Part shown: positions 20,681 through 32,264 of the stretch, one piece after another
Numbering within the stretch: the stretch's first letter is position 1
Layout: each line of letters begins with the position of its first letter
Assembly: GCA_029215795.1 (NCBI GenBank)
Contig: JARDYH010000002.1
Span: 8,549,001 to 8,613,000 of the forward strand
Source: Anniella stebbinsi
Lineage: Eukaryota; Chordata; Lepidosauria; Squamata; Anniellidae
Reading direction: 5' to 3'
DNA length: 64,000 bases
The notes under the pieces: generated by a model
What the model was told of the DNA's origin: nothing
What the model saw: the letters and a program-made list of their open reading frames with translations, nothing else
The model's database searches: none
Made by a program: the position numbers and the translations under genes

Positions 20681-21066
20681 TGATAGAATCATAGACTCAT
20701 AGAACAATAGAGTTGGAAGGGGCCTATAAAGCCATTGAGGCCAACCCCCTGATCAATGCAGGAATCTACCTTAAGGCATACCTGACAAATGGCTCTCCAG
20801 TTGCCTCTTAAATGCCTCTAATGTGGGAGAGCCCACCACCTCCCTAGGTTATTGATTCCATTGTCATACTGCTCCAACAGTCAGGAAGTTTTCCCTGATG
20901 TCCAGCCGGAATCTGGCTTCCTGTCACCTGAGCCCATAATTCCACATCCTGCACTCTGAGTTGATCGAGAAGAGATCCTGCTCTTCTTCTGTGACAATCT
21001 TTCAAGTATTTTAAGAGTGCTATCATGTCTCCCCTCAGTCTTCTCTTCTCCAGGCTAAACATGCCA
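20681..21066 (-). mobile_element. CR1 LINE 3' end
   Basis: Minus-strand CR1 fragment. The + strand starts with ATAGAATCATAGACTCATAG (the CR1 octamer tail reversed) and GTTGGAAGGGGCCTATAAAG. It runs through the complement of the ORF2 C-terminus, where MFSLEKRRLRGDMIALLKYLK is readable from 21062 downward. It is 5'-truncated to under 400 bp. The close match to the CR1 ends at 17.0 and 29.2 kb shows the same subfamily. Confidence 0.9.
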
Positions 21067-21082
21067 AAATTTGTGATGCCTA

Positions 21083-21300
21083 TAATAATAATAATAATAA
21101 CAACAACAATTTATTTCTTACCCGCCTCTCCGTCTGGATCGAGGCAGGGAATAACAACATGATAAAATACATAAAACTGATTAAAATATGACACATATTA
21201 TTAAAACTGCATTAAAACATCCTAAAACATCCTAAAAACATCCTTAAAACATTCTAAAATTCCACTGGATATGCCTGCCGGAAGAGAACAGTCTTTATAG
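21083..21300 (-). mobile_element. L2-type LINE 3' tail
   Basis: An (ATA)n(ACA)n tract (21083-21108) is followed by TTATTTCTTACCCGCCTCTCC and GATCGAGGCAGGGAA. An A-rich part and the TATGCCTGCCGGAAGAGAAC block follow. It is the same family as 3.9-4.7 kb but only about 210 bp long. It sits right next to the CR1 end at 20681-21066. Confidence 0.8.
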
Positions 21301-21829
21301 CTATCACAGAATTTGCTAGCCTGCACAAAGGGGCCCTGAGGCAGTTCACGAATGTGGAATGGGGTGGGGGTGGGGAACTTTAAACCTTTGTCCCCAATAT
21401 GTTCTCGGACTGAATCGCCCCACCTGCTATCAGCATTCGTAAGAAAGCCATCCATCCACCCCATTGATGCTGCTATGAGCTTTCCTCCCATTGTAAACCT
21501 TCGGTCAGTCAGCTATTCTTTCTCTCAGCCAAAGCTATCTCGCAAGTTTGTGATGACAAAATGAAGGGAAGGGGAGGATATGTATGCTACTTCAGAGAAG
21601 GGTATGATAAAACTACAATAGACAGATCTGTAGAAACCTGCTGTCTTGCATGGAACACTGGCTGGATGAAGACATATTAATCCACTGAAGGAGATGGGTG
21701 CCAACGGGCTACTGCTGGGTCTTTTCACATTCAAGACAACACAACATGGACACATGAATAGAACGTTTTGGGTTTGCACACTGTTTATCATAAATAATCT
21801 AAATCAGGAGAATGAACTGAGCATTTGGC
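21301..21829. other. Unassigned stretch
   Basis: No gene or repeat family is recognised. Confidence 0.4.
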
Positions 21830-22190
21830 GGTCAAAGATTTGGTTGTTGATTGTCTTGATTCTTGGGGTGAGGGCATTATCTGATTGTGTTTTGTTGCTG
21901 TTTTGTAATTGCACTGCTGTTTTAAATTCTTTTTGTCTGTTCCTATTTGTCAACTGTACTGCTCTTTTCAATTATTGCCTGATGCTTCTGGTGATCAATT
22001 GCAATCTGTTTTAAATTGTCTTTATCTGCTGCCTATTATATTGTTGATTTTGCAATGATGTCCCCCCCCCCCCTTCTTTTACGATGGAGTGATTATTTTT
22101 ATGGACCTGAGTAAAGTGCTTTGTGTGCCATGTTTTGGCAAAAAGGTTGAGTAGAATTTTAAATAAACTGATTGATAAAATTAATTAACT
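21830..22190 (+). repeat. Probable LINE 3' UTR, T-rich
   Basis: T-rich sequence with repeated TGTTTTAAATT-type words ends in AAAGTGCTTTGTGTGCCATGTT, GGCAAAAAGG and AAATAAACTGATTGATAAA. That ending resembles the 3' UTRs of squamate L2-like LINEs. No coding part is attached. There is a poly-C run at about 22062-22073. Confidence 0.45.
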
Positions 22191-22393
22191 GATCAAGAGT
22201 TGGCTGAAGTTTTATTTGCTCACATTCGTTTTTAATGTCTGCAACTACTTCGCTTCCCATTACAACTGTTTCTATGCCAATGGATACCTGTTTAGTTCCC
22301 TAGAATGCTGACGCAACTTAGATGACTAAAAAATGTAGGCACTGTAACTGATGGGATCTGATGTTGGGTCCGATGGATAAATGATGTGCCTCT

Positions 22394-22971
22394 GGTCCTT
22401 TCTATACCACGAGGTATAGCGTGCCGGAGGGGTGGCAAACCCGAAAGTGCCTACTTCTGGGTTCGTCGGCCTAATACACACCATTGTGTGATGACCCGGG
22501 CTCCTCCCAGGTCATCACACCTTGCGGCTACCATTTTGTTTGTTGTTTTGTACCTGAGAAGAGCGCACGAACGCTCCAATGGAAAGGTCAGTATTTTTTT
22601 TTTAAAAAACCCTGTACATGTGGGTGCCCAATCCCTCCCCGCTCTCCTTGGGGTGGCAAAATTGCTGCCACCCCCTCCCCTCAGTGCCCAGTTTGCAGCT
22701 ACACTTACTCGCAAGAAAGCGTAGCAGTGCCCGGTACGGGTGGCCACATTCTTCCGTGGTCCTGGGAATTTCCCGGGACCGTGGAAGAATTGGGATTTTT
22801 CAGGTTTCGGCAAACTTGGAAGTTTACCGTGCCCGCCCTCCCCCACCCTGTGGCGGCCTGTGCATCATGTGGATTCACATTTCCTTGTTAAGGAAGAGGA
22901 TGAGCCTGGAAACAGGCATGTGGGGGATCATTCTCCTGCCCTCCCTCTACACCCCTTGGTGTAGAAAGGCC
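22394..22971 (+). mobile_element. H-family DNA transposon, copy 3
   Basis: It begins GGTCCTTTCTATACCACGAG and ends CCTTGGTGTAGAAAGGCC. The terminal 30 bp is a small hairpin pair (ATACCACGAGGTAT on the left). The flanks TCT and CTT are not identical. The interior has a GGTCATCACACC block, a poly-T/A hinge (22593-22607), and a TGTGCATCATGTGGATTCACA block near the right end. This subtype (CCTTTCTAYACC ends) is also seen in copies 4, 5, 6 and 8. Confidence 0.7.
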
Positions 22972-23159
22972 CTTAGTTTCCATAATACTGACTACGTATG
23001 TATGTACATTCCATTTCTTGCTTGCAAAACATGAGAGCCGGCCCCATTTGAAGCTCCAAATGTGAGTGCAAACTATGTGTCTGTCGAAAATGTTTGTCTA
23101 TTGTCAAACGCATGCTGACATTTATCTTGCTCCTGATTATCAGTTCAATTTGCACCATT
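22972..23159. other. Unassigned spacer between two H copies
   Basis: AT-rich sequence containing TATGTATGTA and several TGCA words. No gene is seen. Confidence 0.4.
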
Positions 23160-23327
23160 TCTACCACGGAGTGATTCAGAAAAGTTTAGGAAGATTTATG
23201 GAAATCTCCCTTTTGGTTGTGGCTCAATTTGCATAAGTTTCCCACTTGTGCAAAGTGACCAACAATTGCGAACCTGAACATGAATTCGGCATGAGACAAG
23301 CAGCAAAACAACGTTCAGACAATTCTT
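23160..23327 (-). repeat. Dispersed repeat T1, copy 2
   Basis: Inverse of 3470-3700 in its main blocks: TTTCCCACTTGTGCAAAGTG, GAACATGAATTCGGCATGAGA and CAGCAAAACAACG. It runs directly into H copy 4 at 23328. T1 copy 3 likewise runs into H copy 8. Confidence 0.5.
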
Positions 23328-23861
23328 GGTCCTTTCTACACCATTGGGGTGTAGAGGGAGGGAGGGCAATCCTGGAAGTACGAGCTTCCGGGATCGTCGC
23401 TCTAAATACACATGAGACCGACATCCCGGCTTTCTCCCGGGCAGTCGTGCCATTACGGACGCCATTTTTGTTTTACATGGAGCTGGGAAGAGCGCGCTTG
23501 CACTCCTTCAATAAGGTAGGAGAGGGGAAAAAATTGTGCCTGAAATCGGGGGGCCCACCCCGCCATCATAGGGATGGTGGATTTCCTTTCCCCCTCCCCT
23601 GATGGGCATGGAGCCGCATGGCGTGGCTCTGTGCCTGCTGACATGGCGAGTAAGCGGGCAGCAGGCGGGATGAGAGGCCGCATCTCCCACAGCCTCGGGC
23701 CATTCCCGGAACCACAGGAAGAATCAGGTTTTCAGGGATCCCGTATCCCAGGAAAAACCCGTGCCCATCTCCCCTGCCCCCAGGAGTCCCTGTGCATCAT
23801 TTGGACTCACGCGGACAACTCAGGGGCTACCCCACAGAAAATGGCTGGTGTAGGTATGGCC
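23328..23861 (+). mobile_element. H-family DNA transposon, copy 4
   Basis: It begins GGTCCTTTCTACACCATTGG and ends GGTGTAGGTATGGCC. The flanking CTT and CTA are a near-duplication. It is closely related to copy 8 in the left end and in the ATGGGCATGGAGCCGCATGG-like centre. It has no coding capacity. Confidence 0.7.
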
Positions 23862-23914
23862 CTAGTGACTTTGGGTGTCACTTGTTTCCCCTTCCCTATC
23901 CCTGATAGGGTGTT

Positions 23915-24320
23915 GTAATAGTCCACAGCGGGGGTGGAGTCTGATGGACTTCCTCCTGCCTGACCTCCCAGATCCCAGTCACCAAGCTGCAGAGCACATG
24001 CGGACTCACTAATTGAGTGGCTGCATGCCCAATGAACAACTGCCCGTCTCCAGAGTGAGCCACCATTTGCACAGAAATGGAGGTTTGTGGATTCCCAGAA
24101 ATCAAATGTTGCAGAAATGGTGGCTGCAAAAGGCCCATTGACGCAACATTAGAATCCTGAAAATCCCTGAGCTGCCATTTCTACGCAAAATGGTGGCTCG
24201 CTATGGGGATGGGTTGCTCCTGGACCCACCTGTCTGGCAAGCAGGTCCAGGGAGGCAAGCGTTGGCATCTTGGTGGCCACCCAAAGAAACCAGATAGCAG
24301 TGAATCCGTCCATCCCTAAA
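23915..24320 (+). repeat. Dispersed repeat R, copy 3
   Basis: It shares GGAGTCTGATGGACTTCC with 61326-61344 and the CCACCATTTGCACAGAAATGG/AATGGTGGC mirror blocks with the other R copies. It is non-coding. Confidence 0.5.
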
Positions 24321-24985
24321 CCCTGACCATCAGTCTTCCCCTCCTAAGAAACCATTCCCATTTGTCTACATCCTTCTTCAAGCGTGTCACCAGAGTGGAT
24401 GGGATTTAAGCTGCCAGGGTCTATTATGCTTATAGGAAGAAACTCTTCAAAAGAAAATAGAAGACGTTATAACATCCTCCCCTCCCCTCAAAACATGACT
24501 CACTGCTAACATACACAGTATGAACCCACTTGCCACACAGACTTCAATAATAATAATAATTAATCTTGCCAGAGTCACATTTCCGCTGCAGCAGAGAATG
24601 TGTCATTCACTTCAAAAGGGTACGTGAGTGCGGCTTCCCTAGTTAATCAGAACCAGTTCCTTCTGTGCACGAGAATAGCAGGTAAGCAATTTCATTCCAC
24701 TTTCAACCCTATCATTTTGCTACCGAGTGGAGATTAAGGTGGCAATGATTCACTTACTATCATTTCATGGAGATCAATTAAAGCCATGGCTATTCTTATA
24801 TTGGGAAGAGTTTCCAGTAAATGAAGTAAATAGAGATTTTTTCTGGCTCCTTTCCTACAGTCAGTCCACAGATATAGAGGCAAAAAAGAAAACTGCCTAG
24901 GGTGGAAAATTTGAGGTGTCTGTCTCAGCATTGAAATGTCTAGGGAAAAGGACAGGGACATAGCCACAGAAGGGCTTGTAGGGCA
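24321..24985. other. Unassigned stretch
   Basis: No gene or repeat is recognised apart from a short ATA run at 24546-24561. Confidence 0.4.
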
Positions 24986-24989
24986 ACCT

Positions 24990-25300
24990 AGGATATTCCA
25001 GACTCTTCCGCTGATTGTCTGCTTCTATTTATTTGGGAAGATGGCCAATGTAACACCAATTTTTTTAAAAAAGGATCCAGGGGGATCTGGGAAATTACAT
25101 GCCGGTTAGCTTGATATCCGTTCCAGGTGAATTGGTTGAAAGCGTTATTAAAGACAAATTTAGTAAGCCTATAGAAGAGTCTGACCTGCTGAAGAAGAAC
25201 CAACACAACTTCCGCAAAGGCAAGTCCTGTCTCACCAATCTTCTAGAATTCTTTGAGTGTGTCAGCAAACAAAACACCCAACAGTCCAATAGGCATCTAG
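24990..25300 (+). pseudogene. LINE reverse transcriptase fragment, other CR1-like lineage
   Basis: The reading includes ANVTPIF, a lysine-rich loop damaged by an A-run, then NYMPVSLISVPGELVESVI and QHNFRKGKSCLTNLLEFFE. These are the RT palm/fingers blocks NYRPVSLTSV and QHGFRKGKSCLTNLLEF. The catalytic FADD box lies beyond the break. The sequence differs enough from the CR1 at 14.4 kb to be another subfamily. Confidence 0.75.
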
Positions 25301-26009
25301 GAAGAGTTCTTGCTGATCGCCTGTTGGCAAGAGCGAGGTCATATGGTCTCTAATAGGCATTCAGGAAGAACTGCCAATACCCTCTGAGTGCTGGGGAAGG
25401 AGTGTTTTAAAAAAATGAAAGAAGACCCTCAACAACTGGCTACACTTCAAAAGGTATGTGGAAATTCTGCCCCCCCCCCTTTCTAAGGAGAAATTATCTG
25501 AAATTCTTCCCCTCCCTGCAAAAGAAGCAGAAAAAAACAATGCGTCTTTCACAGAAAAAGCCCCCCAAAATAGGTAGCAGGATTCATCACAGCAGTAATT
25601 TGAACATGGAGCCTCCATGTGAAGAAGCAGTAGGGTTGGGTGAAAGAACACAGTTCAAGCTAACCAAGATTCTCTGGACATCAACTCACGGCTCTTTTCT
25701 CCTCGATTTGTGGTCACGTTTGTGATCACTGTTCATTGCACTTGAATGGGAAGAAAGTGTACAATACGAACTGCTATCGAAGATGAAAATTGTGCATTTC
25801 TTTTTCAAATTTACACAAATTTCCAAACTTGCGTGTACTTGTCTCATAGACTAAAAAAAATATGGGTGATTTAAAAGTTGTGCATTTTGAGAAAAAGTGT
25901 GGATTTTTCAAGTACATGTTTTGCAAACACCAGTACAAATTTGGGAAGTTGCAGACATTTCTTGGAGAAAATGTAGTCCTCTTCATGTGGGTTCTCCATA
26001 TCTGGAGGT
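25301..26009. other. Unassigned stretch with TTTGCA-rich block
   Basis: 25790-25970 is AT-rich with TTGTGCATTT and TACACAAATTT words on both strands. The rest shows nothing. Confidence 0.4.
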
Positions 26010-26145
26010 TTTAAGAAGAGGCTGGACGGCCACCTCTCATGGATGGTTTAACTAGTTTTCCTGAACATTACAGAGAGTTGGACTAGTTGATCCTTGTGGT
26101 CCCTTCCAAGTTCACAATACTATGATTCTGTGATTGTGAATGGCA
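26010..26145 (+). mobile_element. CR1-like LINE 3' tail
   Basis: It reads through GAAGAGGCTGGACGGCCACC, GATCCTTGTGGTCCCTTCCA and the end ACTATGATTCTGTGATTGTG. This is a CR1-type 3' end of another subfamily than the copies at 17.0 and 29.2 kb. Only the tail is kept. Confidence 0.7.
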
Positions 26146-27578
26146 CGTTTTGGAGTGATTTGCAAACTGAAACAAAATGCTCATACATCTCTAAGTAGCA
26201 GTCTGCCTCCAAATATCTGATGCTAGTAATAGCCACAGGTTGATGGTCATATTTTCATGAGCTTCCCAGAAGCATCTGGCCAGCTACTTCTGGAAACAGG
26301 GTTAGATGGACATTTGATTTGATCCAGCTAGGTAAATCTGAGGAGCAGCCATGCAGCACCAAAGTATGTGAGAGGAGAGTAAGCTGAACTGGAGTCACTC
26401 CCACTTGCAACAGCGTAGGTATGTTTTCAGGCTGGGCATGCATTGCACCGGCTGATGTAAAGGACTCTATACATTAAAAATCTTGGAGCCCGTGATTAAT
26501 GATGACACTTGATGGTCTGTGTCTCTCCTGCTCCAGTAGCTTTTTTGTTCTTTAAGCACTTCAGGCATGAGTGATCAGTGCTGACATGCAATTGTATTTC
26601 TGAGCCATGAGGGATGGGCTAAGTGCCCCAAAGGAAAGTTACCAATTAACCCTTCACCTTGATGCAGTTGTATTGGAAGCAAGACTGAAAAGGGAGAGAG
26701 AGAGAGAGAGAGAGAAGATCTAGAGGCATTCCAAACCTCTTCCATTATTTCCCACATACATTTTCTTATTGTCAAAAAAGGGGCACTGTGTTGAAAATTC
26801 AAGACAATTTTCTGGAGAGGCGGGGGGGTGTTAGGTAATGCAGAAAATGTGCTAGTATGTTAGATCCTAGGATTAGTGCGCAGTTTCCCATCCATATACA
26901 AAACAATCCTACGCATGTCTACTCACAAGAGAATCATGCTATGGTCAACACAGTTTACTTTAGGTAAAGTGTGCATAAGATTACAGCTTTTTCATTTCAT
27001 TTTGTTTCATGAAAACACATAGTTCTGCATCCTTCAGCTGATACAAATAATTCAAGAAAAGCAAGCGAAAGAAAGAAAGGAGAGGCGCATCTGAAGTGAG
27101 CATTGGCACCCCATTCTGAGCATGGACCACCTCACAGATGTTCATTAAAATGAGAGGAAAAAAAACATTCATGTAATAATTGTGCATTTATTTTATGGGT
27201 GACAAGAAATGCTACAGGTAAGAATGATATGCCATCTGCAGTCTTGTTTTGAATTACTGTGCCTAATATCAGTAAACTGATCTATGTTTATCACTAAACT
27301 GGATTACTGTATTGCGCTTTATATTGGGCTGTCTTTGAGACTAGATTGGAAACACCAACTGGTGCGAAATGGGAGGCAGAAAATTTGAGCAGGTGCCATA
27401 TTTTTGTGCTTAACAATCCATTCCTGGGCTGGTTTCAAAATGCCTGGCTTTATTACCTTTAAAGTAGTGCTCTGAAAATCCCTTCCACATTTCCCCCACG
27501 ATCATTTCTCACCCAAATCTATAGAAAATAAATTGCTTTCAAAAAGAAATGATCTTCCTGGAGAAATGCGGTGATATT
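26146..27578. other. Unassigned stretch with (AG)n
   Basis: An (AG)n microsatellite lies at about 26694-26716. No gene is found. Near 27290-27370 a weak L2-like stretch (TGGATTACTGTATTGCGC, TGGGCTGTCTTTGAGACTAG) may be a decayed LINE C-terminus. Confidence 0.45.
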
Positions 27579-27812
27579 GGCCGGATCTACACCCAGCAGG
27601 ATATGGTGGCATGAAAGTATTATGAAAGCAGTATGAAAGCGGTATATAAAAGGCAGGAGCCACACTACAGCTTCATAGTGGTATTGAAGTGCACTGACAA
27701 CTGTTGGGGCCCATTGACATATACCATATACCACTATATCCTGCTTGGTGTGGCTCCTGTCTTTTATATATCACTTTCATGCTGCTATATCCTGCTGGGT
27801 GTAGATTTGGCC
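27579..27812. mobile_element. M-family palindromic MITE, copy 1
   Basis: A 234-bp element that is almost one palindrome. It begins GGCCGGATCTACACCCAGCA and ends with the inverse TGGGTGTAGATTTGGCC. Mirror blocks AGGATATGGTGGCATGAAAG and TATAAAAGGCAGGAGCCACA are found on both arms. The centre is ACTGACAACTGTTGGGGCCC. The flanks ATT and ACT are not a clear duplication. The terminal GGCC...TCTACACC is shared with family H. It is non-coding. Confidence 0.8.
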
Positions 27813-28384
27813 ACTGTTCCACCTCGCCACAATTTCTCTGCCCACAAATAAGGTGGAGAATTTTAAGAGGCCACTTGTGCACAGCTTTACTTCAAAGCTG
27901 GGACCAAGTTACCGACAGAACCACCTTCAGTTAAGGACTCTGTTTGTGTGTCCACCAGTTAAAACAGCTCTACTGGCAAGTAAAAGGGACAGCGGTGGCT
28001 CCTCAATTGTGGAATTGCCATACTTCTTCTTTGTGCTTTACACCATCCATGTAGGCCTTTATGTAATCCTTTAAAATTTGTTTGTTCAATTGCTCTTGCC
28101 TGAGTACGAACTTAATGCATCCATTCCTCTGTTCGAAACCTCAGAATTGGCTTCCTCAGTTTGGTCAGCCCCATTCTTGTTTTTAAGCTACTTTGTGATA
28201 CTGTATCTCTGAAAAGTGGGATATAAACGTCCTGGATAAATCAACTGAATGCTTTTCAAATCATGCTTTGGCCTTGTTCACTTCCTTTCTTTTCTTTATC
28301 TAGCTCACCATTCTAACTACCCATCATTCTGAGTCAGGACTAGGCTAAAATGGGGGTCGTGCAAATTTGCAGGCTGTGCCCCAA
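27813..28384. other. Mostly unassigned; LINE-like 3' tail at its end
   Basis: 28075-28250 resembles a LINE 3' UTR, with AGTGGGATATAAACG and GATAAATCAA at the end. The rest is unassigned. Confidence 0.4.
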
Positions 28385-28389
28385 ATGAT

Positions 28390-29216
28390 TGTGTGGAAAT
28401 CTCGATAGACTGGAGCACTGGGCTGAAAACAACAGAATGAAATTGAATAGAGATAACTGCCAAGTTCTACACCTAGGAAAAGGAAACCAAATGCACAGTT
28501 ACAAGAAGAGGGATACTTGGCTGAGCAATACTACAAGCGAGAAGAAGCTTGGAATTGTTGTAGATCACAAGCTGAATATGAGCCAACAGTGTGATATGGC
28601 TGCAAAAAAAGCAAATACTATTTTGGGCTGCATTAATAGAAGTATAGCTTCCATATCACGGAAGGTACTGGTTCACCTCTATTCGGCACTGGTCAGGCCT
28701 CATCTTGAGTACTGTACCCAATTCTGGGTACCACACTTCAAGAAGGATGCAGACAAGCTGGAAGGGGTTTAGAGGAGGGCAACTTGGATGATCAGGGGTC
28801 TGGAATCAAAGCCCTATGAGGAGAGACTGAAAGAACTGGGTATGTTTATCCTGGAGAAAAGAAGACTGAGGCGAGACATAATAGCACTCTTCAAATACTT
28901 GAAAGGTTGTTACACAGAGGAGAGGCAGGATCTCTTCTCAATCATCCTAGAGTGCAGGATACATAACAATGGGCTCAAGTTACAAGAAGTCAGATTCCAG
29001 CTGGACATCAGGAAAAACTTCCTGACTATTAGAGCAGTACAACAACGAAACCAATGAACTAGGGAGGTCATGGGCTCTCCCACACTAGAGGCCTTCAACA
29101 TGCAGCTAGAGAGCCATCTTTCAGGTATGCTTTAAGGTGGATTCCTGCATTGAGCAGGGAGTTGGATTCAATGGCCTTATAGGCCCCTTCCAACTTTACT
29201 ATTCTAAGATTTTGTG
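28390..29216 (+). mobile_element. CR1 LINE 3' part with ORF2 C-terminus
   Basis: Readable frames (28389-28772 and 28788-29057) give LEHWAENNRMKLNRDNCQVL, TTSEKKLGIVVDHKLNMSQQ, ARPHLEYCTQFWVPHFKKDA-like and [19 protein letters not shown]. One stop (TAG in the VQRR region, about 28770) separates the two frames. The 3' end reads GGCCTTATAGGCCCCTTCCA then ATTCTAAGATTTTG. It is 5'-truncated just after the FADD box. It keeps the part missing from the larger CR1 at 16.8 kb. Confidence 0.9.
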
Positions 29217-31725
29217 AAAATTCATTGGACCTGTTTCCCCTCCAATTGCTTGGGGTTGACCATTTTGTTTTTCCCAGAATATCTTTTGGAACAGGGAAAA
29301 CCAAACAATGTCTGACAGCCAATCAAAGCTGCATGGAGATCTGGGGAGTTATCTGGACAAAAATCAAAGGACACATATACACAGAAAGAGCAATTTCACC
29401 CTCTAAAAAGGCACGTCCTAATTCTTACAAGATTTCTAGCACCTATTATTGGGAATTCAAAGTACTCAACAGCTTGCCTTTGCAAAGGGTCTTGGGTATT
29501 GATATATCCCACGTTAATTTTGAAGCTACAGAACAAGAGCTGATTTTTCCTAAAATAAATAAATAAATCTGCCATTCCTGTTTGGAAGCCGTTTGGTTAG
29601 TATATTCAGTCAATATTTATCTGCAGTGCAGATCAGCACATTTTGCTGCCTAAACTGAACATCACAGCAATTTGTCGCATCCCTAGAAAGAGCCCCCCGG
29701 AGTAGCCTACTCTTTCATTCATTAAATCGAGGATCTGATTTCCTTGTCCAGCATTTTTTTTTTGTCACAGTTCTATTAGCATGAGGACATTAACCATGCT
29801 GTCCTGGATATTCCAAATACACAAATTCTGACTGACAGCTGGGTGTAGTAACCCCTCAAGTAATTACAAAATGAATTACTCTATTAAAGCCTCTCTTTCA
29901 AAGCCACTAAGACATCTCCAGATATTATACATGATCAGCGCAGAGAATGAAGCTTTCATTAGGAAGTTTGGGTTACTGAATAGCTTATGAAGAATCCAAA
30001 ACTGAGAGATGGAGCTACTGCTGAATTTTGCTCAAATTAAAACGTGGGGTGAATATGAAGATCTCTGTTGTGGTGAAATATGGGGGGAGGGAAGGGAAAA
30101 AAAGAATTTTGGATAAAATTTGTTGATACTTACCTTGAGACTCCCAGACAATGGTTCAAGATCTGATTCCAATTAAATTTTGGTTCACCCCTCTCCATGA
30201 AGAAAATAAGAAAGATGTCTGGAAAAGGATGCTAGGAAGGATGAAGAGTTCTGGCCTCATGGTTTACCAACTCTTGTTCTGGTATCCAAGTCATCTACCT
30301 AGTACCCTGAGATCCTTCTTGGGGTAGATCAAGTCACATCTACCAACTGGACCTCATTGTTGGGTGAATGAATGTGAACCTGCATCGGTAATCAACTTAA
30401 GAATACCCAAAGGAGAGCTAGTGGTCACCGCAGAGGCATAAGTAGTCCAAGCACTCAGTTGCTGGGGAGAGAGAGAGAGAGAGAAAGGATGGGAAACTCT
30501 GGGGCATCCAGGATGCGGTGGGGGTTTAACCTCCCAGGCCTCTCCAAGGGCCAGATATCAAATTTCAGCAACAAACCACTCTGGAGTGGGAAAGAGAACA
30601 AGTTTAGCATGTTTTCAAAAACCGGGGCCCACTTACGGTCCCAGGCCTTTCATTGCTCACCGCTGACAGGATCAGGGATATCAGATTTTGTGATGATGGT
30701 TTCTACAGTCAAATTGCTTTTATGTACTCATATGCTCCAGTTTCTTTTCCATTTTCTGGGGGCCACGTTGGATGCTGATCTTCACTTCGCTTTCCCTGTC
30801 TAGTTTTATCACATATTCTCTCACTCCCTTGTTTCCCTCTTAAAGTAAACAATCTTGTCAATCTTTCTTCAGCGTGAGTGCTTTTGCTTAATCTCTCTTT
30901 TTTTGGTTGTTGTTGCTCTCTCTTGTTTGAATTACCCTCCAGCTCTGCAATTTCATTTTGGAGATGCGGTGACCTATGCAGCACACAATGCAGCAGTTAA
31001 GACCCAGAGGGAATAAGGCATGTTCCCAATGATGTGAGTCAGGAATAACAGAAAACAGAAATGGGGTCTTGGAACATGGTGTTTCAGGTGCACCATTATT
31101 TCCCCCCACAATTCTATCACAAGTCATTCATATTGATGGCTTCCAAAACCCAATCTGGCCAGCTTTAAGGTAACGTGCATTCCAACTTTTGTATCCTGTT
31201 TAGTAGGAACAGGTAAACATAATTCCTGGGACCTGTTCATGGTCAATCATTATCTCTGCGGGAGGAATATATTTCATGGGCTAACCACCTCCTTCTGTCT
31301 CCCTCCAAAATGCCAATCCAGATAGTAAGCCTTATGGAATGTGTTTGAGTTGTAGCTATCCCATAATACATGCAGCCAGATCCATTGTGAGATTACATGT
31401 TCCTAGGGTTGAACAATCATCCTTATTCCACCTTTGTCCCATGTCCACCTGGGGCCCAAAACAATTCCATCCGGGGGGGGGGAGTTATAAGAAGATATGA
31501 ATGTTTGAAGCAATTAAAATATATATTATATACTTAAGAGGTGGTGCAAGGACTGTCCTTTAATATTTTGATCTTTCTTTTTCAGCTTAAAGCTGGTTGG
31601 ATCAGCTAGAAAGCATGGTGCCTGTGCATATATTAAAATAATGTTTTAGGTAGTGGCCATATGCCATAATATAGCATCACATTTTGTGTAATTGTTAAAA
31701 AAGGAAAGAAAAAAAGGGTATCTCT
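29217..31725. other. Unassigned stretch, no gene seen
   Basis: I find no coding region and no clear repeat in these 2.5 kb. Minor simple tracts: (AG)n at 30467-30486 and a G run at 31471-31480. Being free of obvious repeats, it is a fair place to look for conserved non-coding elements by alignment. Confidence 0.45.
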
Positions 31726-32264
31726 GGCCATTTCTACACTGGTCTTTTTTACTGAGATTGCCCCTGGGTGGTCCCTGTGCATTCAAGTGACACACAGGGA
31801 CTCCCGGGGGTGGGGGGTGGGGGATGGAGATGGATTTTCCCAGGGATAAGTGATCCCTGGGAAATCCTGATTTTTCCGCAGTCCCAGGAACTTCCTGAGA
31901 CCGTGGGAGATGTGGGCATCCGTCCCGCCTGATGCCACGCTTACTCACACCGGAAATGGGCACTGAGCCACACCACATGGCTCTGTGCCCATCAGGGGAG
32001 GGGGGCAGCAATTTTGCCACCCCTGGGATGGCAGGGAGGGGGGGGGGGTCTTTTATTTTTTTAACTTACTTTTGTGATGGACTGCAAGTGTGCTCTTTGG
32101 GTCCTTCCTGGGGGGAAAAAATGGTGGCTGCAACTGTGCGATGTCCCGGGAGGAAGCCAGGATGTCAAGCTTCTTGTAAATAAAGAAGAGGATGATCCCA
32201 GGAGCAAGTATGCCTGGGATCATCCCCAGGCCCTCCCGCTACACCTGTAGGTGTAGAAAGGGCT
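31726..32264 (-). mobile_element. H-family DNA transposon, copy 5 (inverted)
   Basis: Inverted relative to copies 1-4. It begins GGCCATTTCTACACTGG and ends CCTGTAGGTGTAGAAAGGGCT, flanked by TCT on both sides (31723-31725 and 32265-32267). The TGTGCATTCAAGTGACACACAG block lies near the left end and the T-rich hinge at 32051-32064. Confidence 0.8.

Noticed and set aside
22394..23034. Four frames of 110-140 codons across H copy 3
   Set aside because: They lie on both strands of a transposon whose other copies break these frames, so they are not conserved coding sequence.
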